DNA from: Perca fluviatilis
Lineage: Eukaryota; Chordata; Actinopteri; Perciformes; Percidae
DNA length: 64,000 nucleotides
Reading direction: 5' to 3'
Assembly: GCF_010015445.1 (NCBI RefSeq)
Contig: NC_053115.1
Location: 7,895,576-7,959,575 of the forward strand
Positions within the stretch are counted from its first letter, which is position 1; the number at the start of each line of letters is the position of its first letter. Positions 51,790-63,990 of this stretch are shown here, piece after piece. The notes beneath the pieces were generated by a model. That model was not told the DNA's origin. It did not search any database and worked only from the letters and a program-made list of their open reading frames with translations. Position numbers and translations under genes: made by a program.

Positions 51790-52030
51790 CCAGTGCCAAT
51801 GTAATATGCACATTTTGTTAAAGGAAATGTAATTTTCCATTCCCCTTGTTGATTGCACTTAATGCAACTTGCAAAGTGATGGTGATTTAATTGAATCTCT
51901 GAATGTGACTAATTTAAATCAAGGAGCGGATTATTCCGCAGCCATTGTAATATGTTATGCAAATATTTGAAGCATATGCCATTAAAAGCTTTTATTAATG
52001 AGATCTGCAGGATGCCACTGTCACATGAAG
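51790..52030. promoter_or_regulatory. candidate conserved non-coding element
   Basis: AT-rich, non-repetitive sequence with an octamer ATGCAAAT (51957-51964), TTTAATTGAATC, several TAAT/ATTA homeodomain-type cores and no transposon signature. It resembles vertebrate enhancers in composition, but this is only an impression. Cross-species alignment would decide. Confidence 0.3.
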
Positions 52031-52128
52031 GTAGAAGAAGAACTGCAGAAACACTGCCTGTGACGATTTACAAATGAATAATAAATAATAATTTATAAAT
52101 AATAAATGTATTGCATCAGTTGCACATA

Positions 52129-52572
52129 CATACAGTTAGGGCTGGGTATCGTTCAAACCGTTTTCGATACCGTTACCGAAACCAATACCGTCACTTCGAT
52201 ACCGGTTCCTAAACGATACTTTTTTCAATACCAATTTTATGAAACAAATATAAATTACAACATTACACATATCTGCACAAATCTTTTAATCTATTTTTCA
52301 GCTCCTACTACGTGAGCCCCATGTCTGTGTGTAACGTAGAGTTTTTCCTGCGTCTCTGCGACGTGTAACGTTAGACAGCCAATCAGCAGCATGATTAGAT
52401 CTTGGTAGAAGCATGCTGCGTGCTTATTGGCTCACTGACGCTGATGAGATTTACTCCTTAGGTATTGAAATTGGGTATTGAATGACGAGGCATTTTTTTA
52501 TACTCAATACTTTAGAGGCAATTTGGTCGGTGCCTAAAAGTATTGAATTCGGTACCAAGCACTACATACAGA
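52129..52572. mobile_element. hAT MITE family X, copy 2
   Basis: Starts TAGGGCTGGGTATCGTTC at 52137 and ends with the inverse of TAGTGCTTGGTACCGAATTC at 52564. Flanking octamers CATACAGT and CATACAGA match at seven of eight bases. The interior matches copy 1 at 44175 in the same orientation. Copy 2 keeps an extra stretch near its right end. Confidence 0.9.
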
Positions 52573-52944
52573 AACTCTGGTTTTACTAGAAATGTGTGTG
52601 AGTAAAGTTTTTTTTTCTCTACATATATGGATGAGCATGCCAGCATGCATAGAGAAAATAGCCAGCTTTATGTTTACTGTACATAAAGTTAGTCCTAAAC
52701 CATACAGTCCAGCTGATTATAAATTCAAATTAACAGAGTAGAAGGAGCAGAAATGTTAACAGCATGTGATGGGTGTCCTGCTGTAAGTCTGGCCTAGCGT
52801 ATAATGTGTGTTAATGTTAGCTGGACCTCCTGGGCTGATCTAGTATGGGGCTGAATTTTCCCTCGGGGATAACCGACTTATTTCTACCATCCTTTGCACA
52901 ATCTACCGTATGCTGATGCATTATGTTTTTCATTATCTGTTGCC

Positions 52945-52983
<39 letters not shown>

Positions 52984-55865
52984 ACTCACTCACTCACTCA
53001 CACCTCCCACAGTGCTGGACAGCATCTAACAGGATATGGCGATTAAAAGAAATGTCAGTGCATTCATTAATAATTCCACAGAGTACCGCTGTGCTCACTG
53101 TGCTTATTCAGTCGTATCGGGCATCTTGGAATTGTTCAATTGTTGTATCGCGTGGCACTCTCCTGTGTTGTGTATGTTTAATATGAGTGTGTGTTCAGGG
53201 GTGTCTAACCTCTTACTGCTTTCGTCTTATTTTATGGGTTTATTCTCGATAGATTGTGCAGTGTTACAAGAGAGGGAAATAGCTTCTCACAGCTGGTCAG
53301 TCACTCTCTCTCTCTTACACTACCTTTCTCTCTCGCCAACCCCCCCACCCCCACCCATCTCTCCACCACTTTTTCTCTTTTGCTTATGGCGATGGCCACA
53401 GCTGGCCAGACATCCAGGCAGGGCGATGCCTGAGGGAGCCCCATGCAGCTGGCAGATAGTGAGGTGCAGTAGTCGAAGCTGGGGTGAGGCGAGGGGTGTG
53501 TGGACTGTGCTTGGGTTTCATGGAGTACTGTTGATTTGAAAAACAACAATGGTTTTTCTACCATGTGAATACATCTGTTTTTGATGGTTTTAAAATATGA
53601 CCAAAGACCTGGTCACACCAGAAATTGGCACAGAGGATATTCGCCTTTGTGTCTTTGGGAAATAGGTGGTGCTAGAAGCTTGCTAACGTAGGGACTACTC
53701 TTCAGACGAGTTGGTGAACTACTTTGGTCGGCTAGCTAAACCCTACATGCTAGCTAGCAGGGAACACGCTATAACTATCACTAGCTCCCCAAAATCCTTT
53801 CTATTTTCACTACACCGTTTACACCCCCCTGGCATTTTGTTTTAGTGATTGTACGTCACTTAATTCAATAACGAGTTATCGAAGAGCTCATAGTTAGCAA
53901 GTTCTTAGCTTAGTCGCTTATTGGACAATACGTTCACACAGTTAATTGAAAAGATACTTTGTACCACTGACCTGTTTTTGCTGTCGAACATTCCTCTTTT
54001 GTGGAGCAGTTTATACTTGGACAGAGGAGGTTAGGTAAAAGTGGATAGTGAAATGCAGCTCCCTTTTTAATGATGTGTACAAGAAGTAATGCTTTTTAGG
54101 CCAGTGTGCGCCAAGTGATGAACATGGAAGTTGCATTACCCAGTGTCGCCACTATGGCAACATGGCTTCAAGCCGCAGCTTCTTTCGCGCTTGTTTAAGA
54201 TGGGTTGGGAATGATACATCATTTTATGTCAAAGTTGAACTCTAAGCAAGAAATTAGCATGGAGCAAAGTGAATTCAGTAATTGTAATATCTAATCATTT
54301 CTATAACAGTCAAAACAGACAAACAATGCTGTCCTGCTTATAGGGAAGCCAAATGAGGAAAACACACTTATGGGTTGGTTTCGAAGGACCTATTTATGTA
54401 TTTTGGGTGTAAGTAAAGTTGTTTGTTCTATATAAATAGAATAAACAACCCACTGGGAAGGGTTGAAAATAAACATTATTTGACAGTAAATCTAAGCCTG
54501 AAGATTGACTCCATTTTCTCATTCAATTTCTTGTGAGCTGTAACAATGCTGTTTCCATCCTGGCATGTTCTCTCCTCTCCTGCTTCAATTTAATGCTATT
54601 TCTGGTAGGCACATCTCGGTTTGGTTTTAATGAAACACATCTTTGAGCTGTGTGTCAGGGATTCAGCTATTAATATGTTATTTTATTCTGATCCTCCATT
54701 GTCAGGCAGGGAAACAGGCCAGTCAATCGCACCATCTTGCAGAACCAATACTGACAGCAGAGGTGGATATAAACAGCAAGGGGTAGTCGATACCAAATCC
54801 TTGCACTGCAGAAATTAAATATTTGTTATGTGTCGAAATGTTCCTTTATCTATAAATAGTTTAAGTGACTATATATTTTGCCCTAGGGCTTATAGTAGTT
54901 ACAGCTTCAGTGATGAGCAGGGGTAGGTATGATTCTGGTGAATAAGAATCTTTACTAAAAGCTACATTGTATGTCAGTTAAAGTTGTAATTTGCAACTTC
55001 CTGTTTACCTTTTTCCAGTTTCCCAGTTCTCATTTGAGCTTTACAGGTGGGTGCTCATTGCTGTTGGGTTTCCGCACTGATCTTGTCAGTGTGTCCAGTG
55101 CTATAATTTCTTCTCAATCTTCCTTCTCATCAAAAAGACTCTAGAAGAGTTCTAGAATTCAAAAAATGTCAAAAAATCTATTCTTCAAATAAAGTTAGTA
55201 AATAAAGTTAGTTAACCACGACAAGGTGAGGCAGGTTTATTCACACATTTTACACACAAGGCAATTGATGTTGCTTTACATAGGCACAGTACATTAAAGT
55301 CACAGAGATAATAAAAAAGCCAAGATTTGGTGCTGTTGCAATCGCTCAAGGAGGGCTATTCAAGCTAACAGCCAATCGATTGCTACAGGACATCAATGGT
55401 CTAATCATGCCTATTTTTTATTTCCCACAGACTTACAGACCTCTAAAGGCTTGATGGGACCATGTGGCTCTCTGAGAATGCCAGTAGCATCACATTTTTC
55501 ACATTGTTTGAGTTTCTGTAAGTTAAAACAACAAATGCAAAGCTGAGGTTCAAAGTTTGGTCTGGACCGCAGAAACAGCAGAAAACAATCTCACCATTAA
55601 GGTAGCGACTTCTGGAGCTTTTCAGTCAGCAGATGGAGTTTGCCAAGTTCTCATGGGATTGCTGATGGAGGTCAAGAATGAACTTTTGCAGCTTTTAGGG
55701 CAATGTGGACATGAAATTAAACCCTATTTAGCTCTCTAATCAGAGTAGAACGGACATTGAACTGTTTGCCCTGGTCATATGAATATTACAGTACTTTGCA
55801 ATGGCAACAGTACACATAAAAATGGCCGCCGCTCTGACCATCTTGCTATGTTGATTTAAATGTAG
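52573..55865. other. non-coding DNA, no gene seen
   Basis: Contains a CT/CTCA microsatellite. The 167-codon open frame at 53036-53539 has low-complexity Leu/Ser/Pro sequence over a pyrimidine tract and no recognisable domain. GCTAGCTA-type words at 53690-53760 hint at an unclassified transposon interior. Confidence 0.45.
52948..53002. repeat. (CT)n then (CTCA)n microsatellite
   Basis: A CT dinucleotide run of about 30 bases passes directly into about six CTCA tetranucleotides. Confidence 0.95.
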
Positions 55866-56304
55866 TCTTACATTGCCAGACCTTCCTCAACGATGCTTCG
55901 GAAGAGGGTCTGGCTAGTCCACACAGCGTTCCGTGATAGAGGAAAAAACGTGCTCTGGTTTTTTGGCATTTCTGTAAACCAATCACAATCGCACAGTGAC
56001 GCTGCTAAATAGCCTCAGGAAGGAACTTGTCTTGGTGGAACATGTGTACGTTCAATGGTTGTTTTAGTCGTGCAACAGAAAATTCTGATTGGACAGATAG
56101 TCTAGCTAGCTGTCTGGTTTTACCCTGCAGAGATCTGAGGAACAGTTAACCATAGTCCTCACAAATCCACCGGAGTTTTAAATCCCCACACAACAAGATA
56201 CCAGAAGATAACGGACATCAGGCTGAAGAGAGTCCATCCGGTGGAATTTCCGGCGGCAACGGAGCAATCCCAGAAGTGGAACGTCGTGAATATAGACTAT
56301 TTTT
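55866..56304. mobile_element. fish MITE, unclassified
   Basis: Begins GTCTTACATTGCCAGACCTT followed by an AGGGTCTGGCTAGTCCACAC block and ends GTCGTGAATATAGACTA. The AGTCTTACATTGCCAGACC start and CCAATCACAATC interior are familiar from a widespread teleost repeat. Terminal repeats are short and imperfect (TAGTCTTACA against TAGTCTATAT). Confidence 0.65.
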
Positions 56305-57857
56305 TATGGGAATGTCTGTTTTACTCTCACTCTATTTCTATGGTTTTATTGGTAGTGGCGAAGTCCACCATTCCCGCACCAGATTCAGATTGCCTACCGT
56401 AGAATGAGGGATTTACAGCAAAATGGTACCTTCATGTAATCCTGCAAAACTGTATTTCTTTGATAAGACCCTCACTCTTGACTGTTCACTCCTTTTACAC
56501 TGAGCCACAGCTGCATTGAGTTACTGCAAACCCAACATTTGCTACTGCCGCTGCTTCATAAAAATAAGGGAAGGTTACTGTGGCTTTTATTGTGAAGCAG
56601 CCACAGGATGATTGTGGCTGATTGCGATGGGTATTACAAAACATGTCATTAAAGTGAATCACAGTTGTATGTATTATTAGTTGATCGTAGCAGAATGGCC
56701 CTTACAGTAAATGGAGTTTATTTCCTTATCATCAACAGTAACGTTGATCTGGGAAAACTGAAAGAAAAAGTGATGAAAATATTTAACCAGTTACAGAGAA
56801 AAAAATAATTATGGACAACACAATGGTTACAATCGCCATCTACCACATTAATTATTCTCCAGTTACAATAACTAGCATGTTCAGCTCCACAGTCTGTAAA
56901 TGGCAAAAGGGTCACGGTGTGCCTCCATGTACAGCGGGCCTGTATGAGGAGGTGATAGGGACCTGGTGCAGGCTGGGGTCTCTGCTGCAGAGCGAGGGGA
57001 AGGCATCACAGGAAAGCCTTTGTTGGCTGCCTGCTGCCTCGCTCTCAGCTGGAATTCCATTTGTTCCCTTACCGGAATGAAATTGATTGTTGGCTCAGAT
57101 GTCTGGTAGGATGGAGGATCTGGAGGATCTGGTAAACAAGGGAAAAGAGGAGAGAGGGAAGGGGATGCAGAGAGAGAGAAATCAAGGAAGAGGCATATGG
57201 ACAGGGAAAGAGACAGTCACACAGAGATATTGAACAAAGAGATAAGCAGGAGCGAAAAAAGAGAGGAATGCAGGAAAAGTGTGAGGCTTCTGCAAATCTA
57301 TGATAGGACTTTAAAGAAAGAAGAACAGAGAGAGGTGGGAACATGTAGGATAAAAGCAGGGAAGCTGGGCATCAGTGCCATGTAAGCAGGTGGTGTCTGT
57401 GGCAGGCTCATCCTCAGATCCTCCTCAGTGGGATAACTCATCAGCATTCCTACCTCAAATTCAACTATTATCAGAGAGTGGAGGAAGGAAGGGACCTGGT
57501 TGCTCAGAGGGATTAAGTGCTTGCTGTGTACTCATGACATCATAGCTTTGAATCTTCTTCAAATACTTCCCGTCAATTTTTCCTTGAATACTATCTAGAA
57601 CATCAGAAATGATTGTGAGCAAACTGACGTTGTGTGCAGAATCATTCTATAAAGTTAATCCAAGAAAGCTGTACTTACTGTAAATAGAATCAATCTCATT
57701 AGTAACCGACACCTTATCACTAGAGTGCATGGTTGATTTTGTCCTCATATTGTCTACTTAATTAGTCAGTGTAAGTGAAACTTTATTAAGAATAAAATAC
57801 TTTGAGAACAGAGCATATCAAGGAAGACAATCTGATCTACTCAGGTAAAACTCTGTG
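56305..57857. other. non-coding DNA, no gene seen
   Basis: Unique sequence with a purine-rich stretch at about 57110-57370 (GAGAGA, AAGAGG words). Open frames across it have biased Glu/Arg/Lys or Ser/Leu composition and no family. Confidence 0.5.
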
Positions 57858-58513
57858 TTAAGCCGGAGACACACCGAGCCGATAATCTGCCATTGGACAG
57901 TCTGGTGAGGTCGGTGACTCGAGTCTGTTCGGTGTGTTCCGTGCCGTCGTCCGTCCGAGGGGCCGTCGGCCTTCATTTTGGCCGATTTGACATTTATAAT
58001 CGGCGGGGCGGGCACTGCCGGCAGTCAGACTCAAATGACCCATCTGATTGGTGGAGAGCTAACCCGGAAACGGGGTGCGGGAGGAGCAGGATGAGCGTGA
58101 CTAGAGTCTCTCAAAACTGATGAAAATCTTTTAAACTGATCTTTGTTGAGCTGAAATCAAGACAGATTCAGCAACTGCACGGCCTATTTCTCGCTTAAAA
58201 TGTTTTCAGAAACACGTTTCAGTGAACTATTTTAGTACAATATGAGATCGTATTCTGAACGAGCCGCCATGACAGTCTGGCTTTGATTTTCCGGAGAAAC
58301 CAGACCCCACGTGACGCGTTCGTCCAATCAGCTGCCGGTTTTCATTTTTGGGCGACCGTACAGATTAGCGCTGCCTGCTGTTATGGAGACGTATTACGTT
58401 TGGTCTCTTTGATGTGTTCTGAGGCACTTTTTTGACCAACTCGGGGAGACTGATCAGTCTGACTGCCTTTTCTGCCGAGGCTCGGCCGTCTGGTCGGTGT
58501 GTAAGCAGCTTTA
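57858..58513. mobile_element. Harbinger-type MITE E4
   Basis: Left end AGCCGGAGACACACCGAGCC at 57861 and right end, inverted, AGCTGCTTACACACCGACCA ending at 58510. TTA lies on both sides (57858-57860 and 58511-58513), a PIF/Harbinger-type duplication. It is 650 bp. Bases about 58112-58340 match, on the other strand, the core of E2 (about 5843-6045). On the minus strand the core reads CCAAT-like ATTGG, ACGCGTCACGTGG, then ATGGCGGCTCGTTCAGAATA and a pyrimidine-AG. Confidence 0.87.
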
Positions 58514-60705
58514 GACTGTTGAAACTGGAAAAGGGAACCAGGAGAAAACCAACAAGACCTGAAGCAACTGTGCTTTTCTGCTTAAAGTGTAGGCAGGAGT
58601 CTGTGCAAGTGCACTTGTTGCCCTGGGTTACACTAAACCTAACCACTGAGACTAATATCAAAGCCTAAAAGATTAGAGCTGAGGGCTGCCTAACAGGTCA
58701 TGTTCAGGGCAAGAATATCCCCAAACAAAATCGTGTTCCCTCTCAGATTTGACTCCTGGAACGCTGTCGGGTGTGTTTTGGCACATTTCCAGCTCTGGTC
58801 ACTCCCCAGCCGAGGATATGAAGGATTTTTAACAACACAAAACAGCAGAATATTCATCCATTAAAAATCACATTTTCGAAATGTATTCTATCACTCCTTA
58901 GCTCAGCATCCTCTCTGCTGCTGCTCATAGTGTAATACAAGCTTCCAGACGCTCCCCCGGGGAGACATATTTTGTTACTTTTTTGAAAATGTGAAAGGCA
59001 AATTCAGCTGAGCTTTGAAGATGTCCTATTGTGTATACATGCAGGCAGCAAACAGAGTGTTTCAGCTTACAGAAAACATGCAGAAGGGATTCTATAGAGG
59101 GAAAAAGCCTGTATAGAAGACATCAAAGCAATGTGGTCAAATGTCTCTGCTGGAAAGCGTAGCTCTACCTTTACCCTGCAACTATCTATCTCTCTCTCTC
59201 TCTCTGTCTCTCTCCCTTGTTTCTTCTCTCTGTTTGCCATTCCAGACTGTGGCGTTTCCTCTCCTCTTTTCTCTAGGGAGATACGGTTGACATGCCGCGG
59301 GCTAAAGGGAATTTGTTCTGCACATCAAGTATGCATCATGTTGCTGTTTCTGTGGACAGCACCTCCAGAAAATGTGAAACCGACAGAAAAGCATAGCCTT
59401 TTTGAAGTGTGGCCATTCTTCCTGTTACAGCTATGGCAAGTTAAGGAACACCGCCAGGATGCAGTCTAGTAACGAGAGCGTTCCACATATCGTTATTGGA
59501 CTGAGCAGGATGAAGAGCTCTCTGATCAATTTGTTGTGCCACCGGTTTTGTTGGACAAATAAATGTCCAATGATGACACTAACAGAGCAATAAGACACAG
59601 GCTCATGTAATCGTCTGAAATATCACCCACACAGACCATAGCACAACCAATAACAACCTATTTAATCTCTATGTACTATTTACTTACCAGGGATTGAATC
59701 TGACAAGTCCAGCTACATGTGCATCTCCACATGGATCCATAGGCTATATCATATTATGTGAGCGTACATGTCCAAATTTGTGTGTGAGTAAGATATTTGA
59801 TCAGGACACCAAGTGCCTAATTACCTTAAGAGAGAGAAAAGGCATGTGTGAAAACCTGATGGCTCCACTATGCGTAGGGGAAGAAAAACAACCTTTCTCC
59901 CGGTTGGAACAGGGCCTGGGACTTTGGATAGATTAATAATGAACTGTGCATTTATAATTCTGCTGACTCTTTCAAACACAGTGGAGTTGCAGCAGGGGGC
60001 AACATCTGTGGTTTAAGTAATTTGTTATTTTTTTTTCCTACTCTGGAAATAAATTTTTTTCAGGGGGATTAGAGGAGGTGGGGGCAGAAGTAATAAAAGA
60101 AAAAAAAATAGGAAAGAGGGGGTGGGGTTATTACAAGGTCAGTTCCAGAAGGCCTCAGCATATGGCCCAGTGCTGCTGGACACGTTGGGGCTCGCCTTTC
60201 ATCAATCACCAGCTCTTATGTTTCGGCCATGACACAGGAAGCCGAGGGGAGCTGATTTGATCATTGCCATATTTCTGAAAGAGTTCTGTGACTGACAGCT
60301 TTGGAAAAAAAATAACCACTTGGGTTTTATTATTGATATTGTTAACATAGAATATTTAGAGGAAACACATTCTAAATACACCATGATCTGTGTTTTGTTT
60401 TTCTGCTGAACCATTTTTAGTCTTAAAGAAAAACCTTGGTGATATTTTATATTTGTTCTTATTGTCAACAAATGTCATAAAAAGAACAAAACCAACAATG
60501 AATGTGTTCTACAAACAAGTGCTGTCTGTAAAGCCAAGGCCTCTTCCTCTACATACAACAACCATCCATTGTTAAAATGCATCATTGAGCCTTATGGTTG
60601 CACTGGGTGTAATGTTTCTCCATATATTATCTAGTGATGCTGCAGGTATTCTAATTGACACGCCATTTTCTGTATATTTTACCTGTATCTATAACACTAC
60701 CTGTG
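58514..60705. other. non-coding DNA, no gene seen
   Basis: Mostly unique sequence with a short CT run near 59187-59213 and a dispersed repeat copy at 60448. The 112-codon open frame at 59131-59469 has no recognisable family. Confidence 0.5.
60448..60625 (+). repeat. dispersed repeat copy B (matches 18505-18665)
   Basis: Carries TTCTTATTGTCAACA, AAACCAACAATGAATG, CTACAAACAAGTGCTGTCTG and CATCATTGAGCC in the same order as copy A. Class unknown. Confidence 0.55.
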
Positions 60706-60889
60706 TTATTACATTACATGTCATTTAGCTGACGCTTTTATCCAAAGCAACTTGCAATTGCATGCAACTAGGGGTTAAGTGTCTTGCTCAGGGACATATT
60801 GGTTGATGTATCGCAGTGGGATTCGAACCCAGGTCTCCCCCACCAAAGGCATGTGTCATATCCACTGCACCACCACCACCTCTTATTAC
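60706..60889 (-). repeat. tRNA-derived SINE, with target-site duplication
   Basis: On the minus strand there is an A box TGGTGCAGTGG (60862-60872) and a perfect B box GGTTCGAATCC (60819-60829), the internal RNA polymerase III promoter of tRNA genes. The tRNA-like head is followed by a tail with CTGAGCAAGACACTTAACCC and AAAGCGTCAGCTAAATGACA and a TAATG-type 3' end, as in many fish SINEs. TTATTAC is found on both sides (60706-60712 and 60883-60889), a plausible seven-base TSD. The element moves by LINE-driven reverse transcription and encodes no protein. Confidence 0.88.
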
Positions 60890-61558
60890 CTTATTGTCTC
60901 ATGTATGTCTGGCATAAAAAACTAAAACAGAATGACTTTACAAACACATGACAAAACAAAATGGTTCTTTTTCCTTTTTTATCTGATTTGATTTTTATCG
61001 TGCAGCAAACCCAGACTTTTTAGACAACAGAAATAGTGCATTGTTAATAAATGACATGTGTATTAGTTAGTTATATTAGTTTCCTGTCTTTTCACTATTT
61101 AAATATTTTTTTTTAAACTGGACAAATTTAAATGATAAATGGACTGCACTTAAGTAGTGCTATTTTCACCTTAGCAGACAAAACACAATTGCCCTACCTG
61201 CAAACTTCTCAGCACAGGTCGTCAACGTATGCTATGTGAAGAGCCCAACAGAGCCTGAATAGACTAGAATAGGAAAGGAAATGTTTTCTCATTTGCAATC
61301 TAAATCCTCTGTTAATTCAGTTGCCCAGTGCTGGACTTGTGTCATTATTCTTCTCTGCTTGTTAACAAGTTGCAGAGTTTTTTTTCTTCTTCTATTGACC
61401 CAGCACTATCAGTAACACATCCTTCCTTCTCCACTCGACCGCCCAGTGGAACCAGCGAGACTCCAGGGAGAAGACAACCTCTCCAACGGCCAATTACACC
61501 ATTAATTGCTTATCAGATCCAATTTGGGAATGCAGTAAATGAAGCAAAGTGTTCTCTG
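60890..61558. other. non-coding DNA, no gene seen
   Basis: AT-rich unique sequence without recognisable features. Confidence 0.5.
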
Positions 61559-61578
61559 CTGTGTGTGTGTGTGTGTGT

Positions 61579-61619
<41 letters not shown>

Positions 61620-61646
61620 TGTGTGTGTGAGTGTGTGAGTGAGTGA
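61559..61646. repeat. (TG)n microsatellite with GAGTG interruptions
   Basis: TG run broken by several GAG steps at the right side. Confidence 0.95.
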
Positions 61647-61765
61647 GGCTCAACACAGTGTGGTGCCCCTGTCATTCCCAATCAGTGGAATTGAAACACC
61701 TAATTGCAGAGCTCCCACTCGTTTGCCTTCCAAAATATTCTTTTGTTTGTCTAATCACGCACATG

Positions 61766-61775
61766 CACACACACG

Positions 61776-61859
<84 letters not shown>
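61766..61859. repeat. (CA)n microsatellite
   Basis: CA run of about 94 bases with one CGCTC interruption near the left end, facing the TG array 120 bases upstream. The 189-codon open frame through it (61643-62212) is not a credible gene. Confidence 0.96.
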
Positions 61860-61861
<2 letters not shown>

Positions 61862-62447
61862 GTTAGATACTGTGGTAAACCTGGACTTGATTGTATATTC
61901 ACTTCCACATTTCCACATACTACACATACAAGCACATCACTGCTTACTACAGGTTCACTTTTAGAGATGTGGAACATATTAAAAGGAGCGCAAACAGGTA
62001 CATCTGCCTTGGTGAGAGGTGGAGTTATTGATGAAGGGCATTTAATTTTATGGCTGTTGTCATCTCTGAATATGCTGACACATCCTTTCATTGACAAAGT
62101 GGCTTTAGAGAGCCTCTTGACTCTAAGCCTCCATTTCCTGACTTTTTCTGTGGTGCTGGATATCCCTGACACGATTAGATTCACCTTTTATTTTGCCTTA
62201 CCTTGGATTTAATAACTAGTTTGTTTTCTTGTTTTCTTTCAGTTCCAACTCTTTCTAAGTTCCTTTCCTTTATTCAAGAAGTTCTTTTAGACTTACTTGT
62301 GATAAATGTTTAATTTAAAAAACAAAAGAGCTTGCACTCCTATTGATCCTCCTCATCCTGCACCTGTAACTCACTCTATCTGTAATCACCTGCTTGTGAA
62401 GATTAGGTTAATTAGTCCATGGCAGCTGAAGAATTCAGGTTTTCACA

Positions 62448-62479
<32 letters not shown>

Positions 62480-62980
62480 TTGCTTGGCAAGCATAATAAC
62501 CTGGCTGTTGTATAAGATGTGTCATTATACCGGCAATTGACTTGTTGGAGACATAACCGTTGATGCATTCAGGGGTGTTGTGTCAATTTTTGATAGAGTT
62601 TCCGATTGATTTTTTTTCTTCGAGGAAATTGAATCGATGGAAATCTCATTAAGGTAGAAGGTAAAGGTCATAGCAGATGTTTAAATGAACGCACACCAGG
62701 TTCTTAACACAGTCTCTATATAGTTTCAAAGATGCAGGTGACTTTTGCACTGCTGACAGCAATGACGTAAACCAAACTTTGCAGAGACGGGAATCGAGTT
62801 TACTGAGAATGGACAGTGCTGTCACCTACCGTACTGTCACAGCTATGACTGCACACAATGAGTCATATAAAGTATATGATCCATTTTATATGTTGAGTAG
62901 GAACATTGTGAGCCATTTTTATCAGTATTGATTTTGTGCTGGACAGCTCACGTTAACACTGACAGCAATAAAGTCAGAAT
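61860..62980. other. non-coding DNA, no gene seen
   Basis: Unique AT-rich sequence apart from a short CA array. Confidence 0.5.
62446..62479. repeat. (CA)n microsatellite
   Basis: CA run of about 33 bases. Confidence 0.94.
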
Positions 62981-63279
62981 TGCTTTAAAGCTGCACTAAT
63001 CATTATTTAACAACTTAAAAAAATGACCCCATGTAATGTGGAAGTGTCTCCTGACTCTGCAGTTCTCCCCAGCTCTACAGAGCATTCTGGCATCTTTCAG
63101 CTCATTGTTTTGGTTTTACGTGCCGTAATTTTACTGTTTTGGTTCTTTCTCACAGCTCTCATGTCCAGCCACAGCAGATATATAGATAGATATATATCGC
63201 TCTAATAAACCCACTGTACACCTTCTGCTCTACACCAAACAGCCGACAGGCAACGTTAGCTACTAGCTGGTGAACATAA

Positions 63280-63644
63280 GCCTCTTTCCGACCAAGTAGT
63301 TACAGGAATTTAGATATAGGAACAGTCCACTTCTACAGTTCTACTAACTACTCTCCCCCAAAACCGGTTTTTCATTTGCATTCACACTGGCCAAGTGGCC
63401 ATAGGGACTGACCTTTTGTTATTATAACACAGCCATCTAACCACCACTATGTAGAAAAGGGAAAAGGGAAAAAGGGAAAAGGGAAAAGACCCTGCCCTGA
63501 AGTAGGAGCTGAAAGAGTTACAGGAACTGTGGCCAGCGGAACTTAATAATCCCCAAATTGGTCCAGTTGGAACAGGAGAAAAAAAGGTTTTTTTGGAACG
63601 TTATGTTCTAGGAACTGCAAAAATCCCTCTGCTCAGAAAGCGGC
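63280..63644. mobile_element. Harbinger-like MITE nested in the TTAA element
   Basis: Left end GCCTCTTTCCGACCAAGTAG and right end, inverted, GCCGCTTTCTGAGCAGAGGG. Subterminal AGTTACAGGAA/AGTTCCTAGAA words also pair. TAA precedes the left end and TAT follows the right end, so the expected three-base duplication is imperfect. It is 365 bp. Confidence 0.65.
63452..63489. repeat. (GGGAAAA)n short tandem repeat
   Basis: About five or six units of GGGAAAA/GGGAAAAA, inside the nested MITE. Confidence 0.85.
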
Positions 63645-63836
63645 TATAGAGCATTTAATGCGAAGACAAGATCACTTTCTCAGACGTTGGTAAAGTGAAT
63701 ATTGGGCTAGCAAGTGTAAATATGTGTAAATAGGCAACTGTTTGCTGTTTATGTCAGCTCCCTCTGCTGTCCCCAGGAGGCCAAACAAATTATGAATGCA
63801 GGTTTAAGTTTCAGTAAAAAGTGTAAATGTGTAAGA

Positions 63837-63905
63837 TAAGATAAGCTAAGACGCTTTATTATAGTCAATGCATAACACAACAGAATTTGGTTTTACAGTA
63901 ATCAA
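63837..63905. repeat. interspersed fish repeat fragment
   Basis: AAGATAAGATAAGCTAAGAC followed by GCTTTATTATAGTCAATGCA and ACAGAATTTGGTTTTACAGT resembles the dispersed repeats of the GCTTTATTG type common in teleosts. Confidence 0.5.
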
Positions 63906-63990
63906 CTTAGCTAAACAGCATATATATGCAATATGTGTGTATATATACAATATATATATATCTATATACAATATAGATATATATAGCTAT
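63906..63990. repeat. AT-rich imperfect (TATA)n tract
   Basis: TATATATGCAATATGTGTGT and following TATATA/GATATA words form an imperfect AT microsatellite near the window end. Confidence 0.8.

Larger units (their letters stand above)
62985..63807. mobile_element. TTAA-targeting element hosting a Harbinger-like insertion
   Basis: Left end AGCTGCACTAATCATTATTT at 62989 and right end, inverted, ACCTGCATTCATAATTTGTT ending at 63803. TTAA lies on both sides (62985-62988 and 63804-63807). The interior is non-coding. The open frame at 63023-63205 is probably accidental. Confidence 0.8.

Noticed and set aside
53036..53539. 167-codon open frame on the + strand
   Set aside because: The sequence is low-complexity Ser/Leu/Pro over pyrimidine tracts, with no domain and no splice context.
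60706..60889. Functional tRNA gene on the - strand
   Set aside because: A and B boxes are present but no cloverleaf with a proper acceptor stem is visible, and the tail is that of a SINE.
61643..62212. 189-codon open frame on the + strand
   Set aside because: It runs through a (CA)n array as Thr-His repeats and the remainder matches no family I know.
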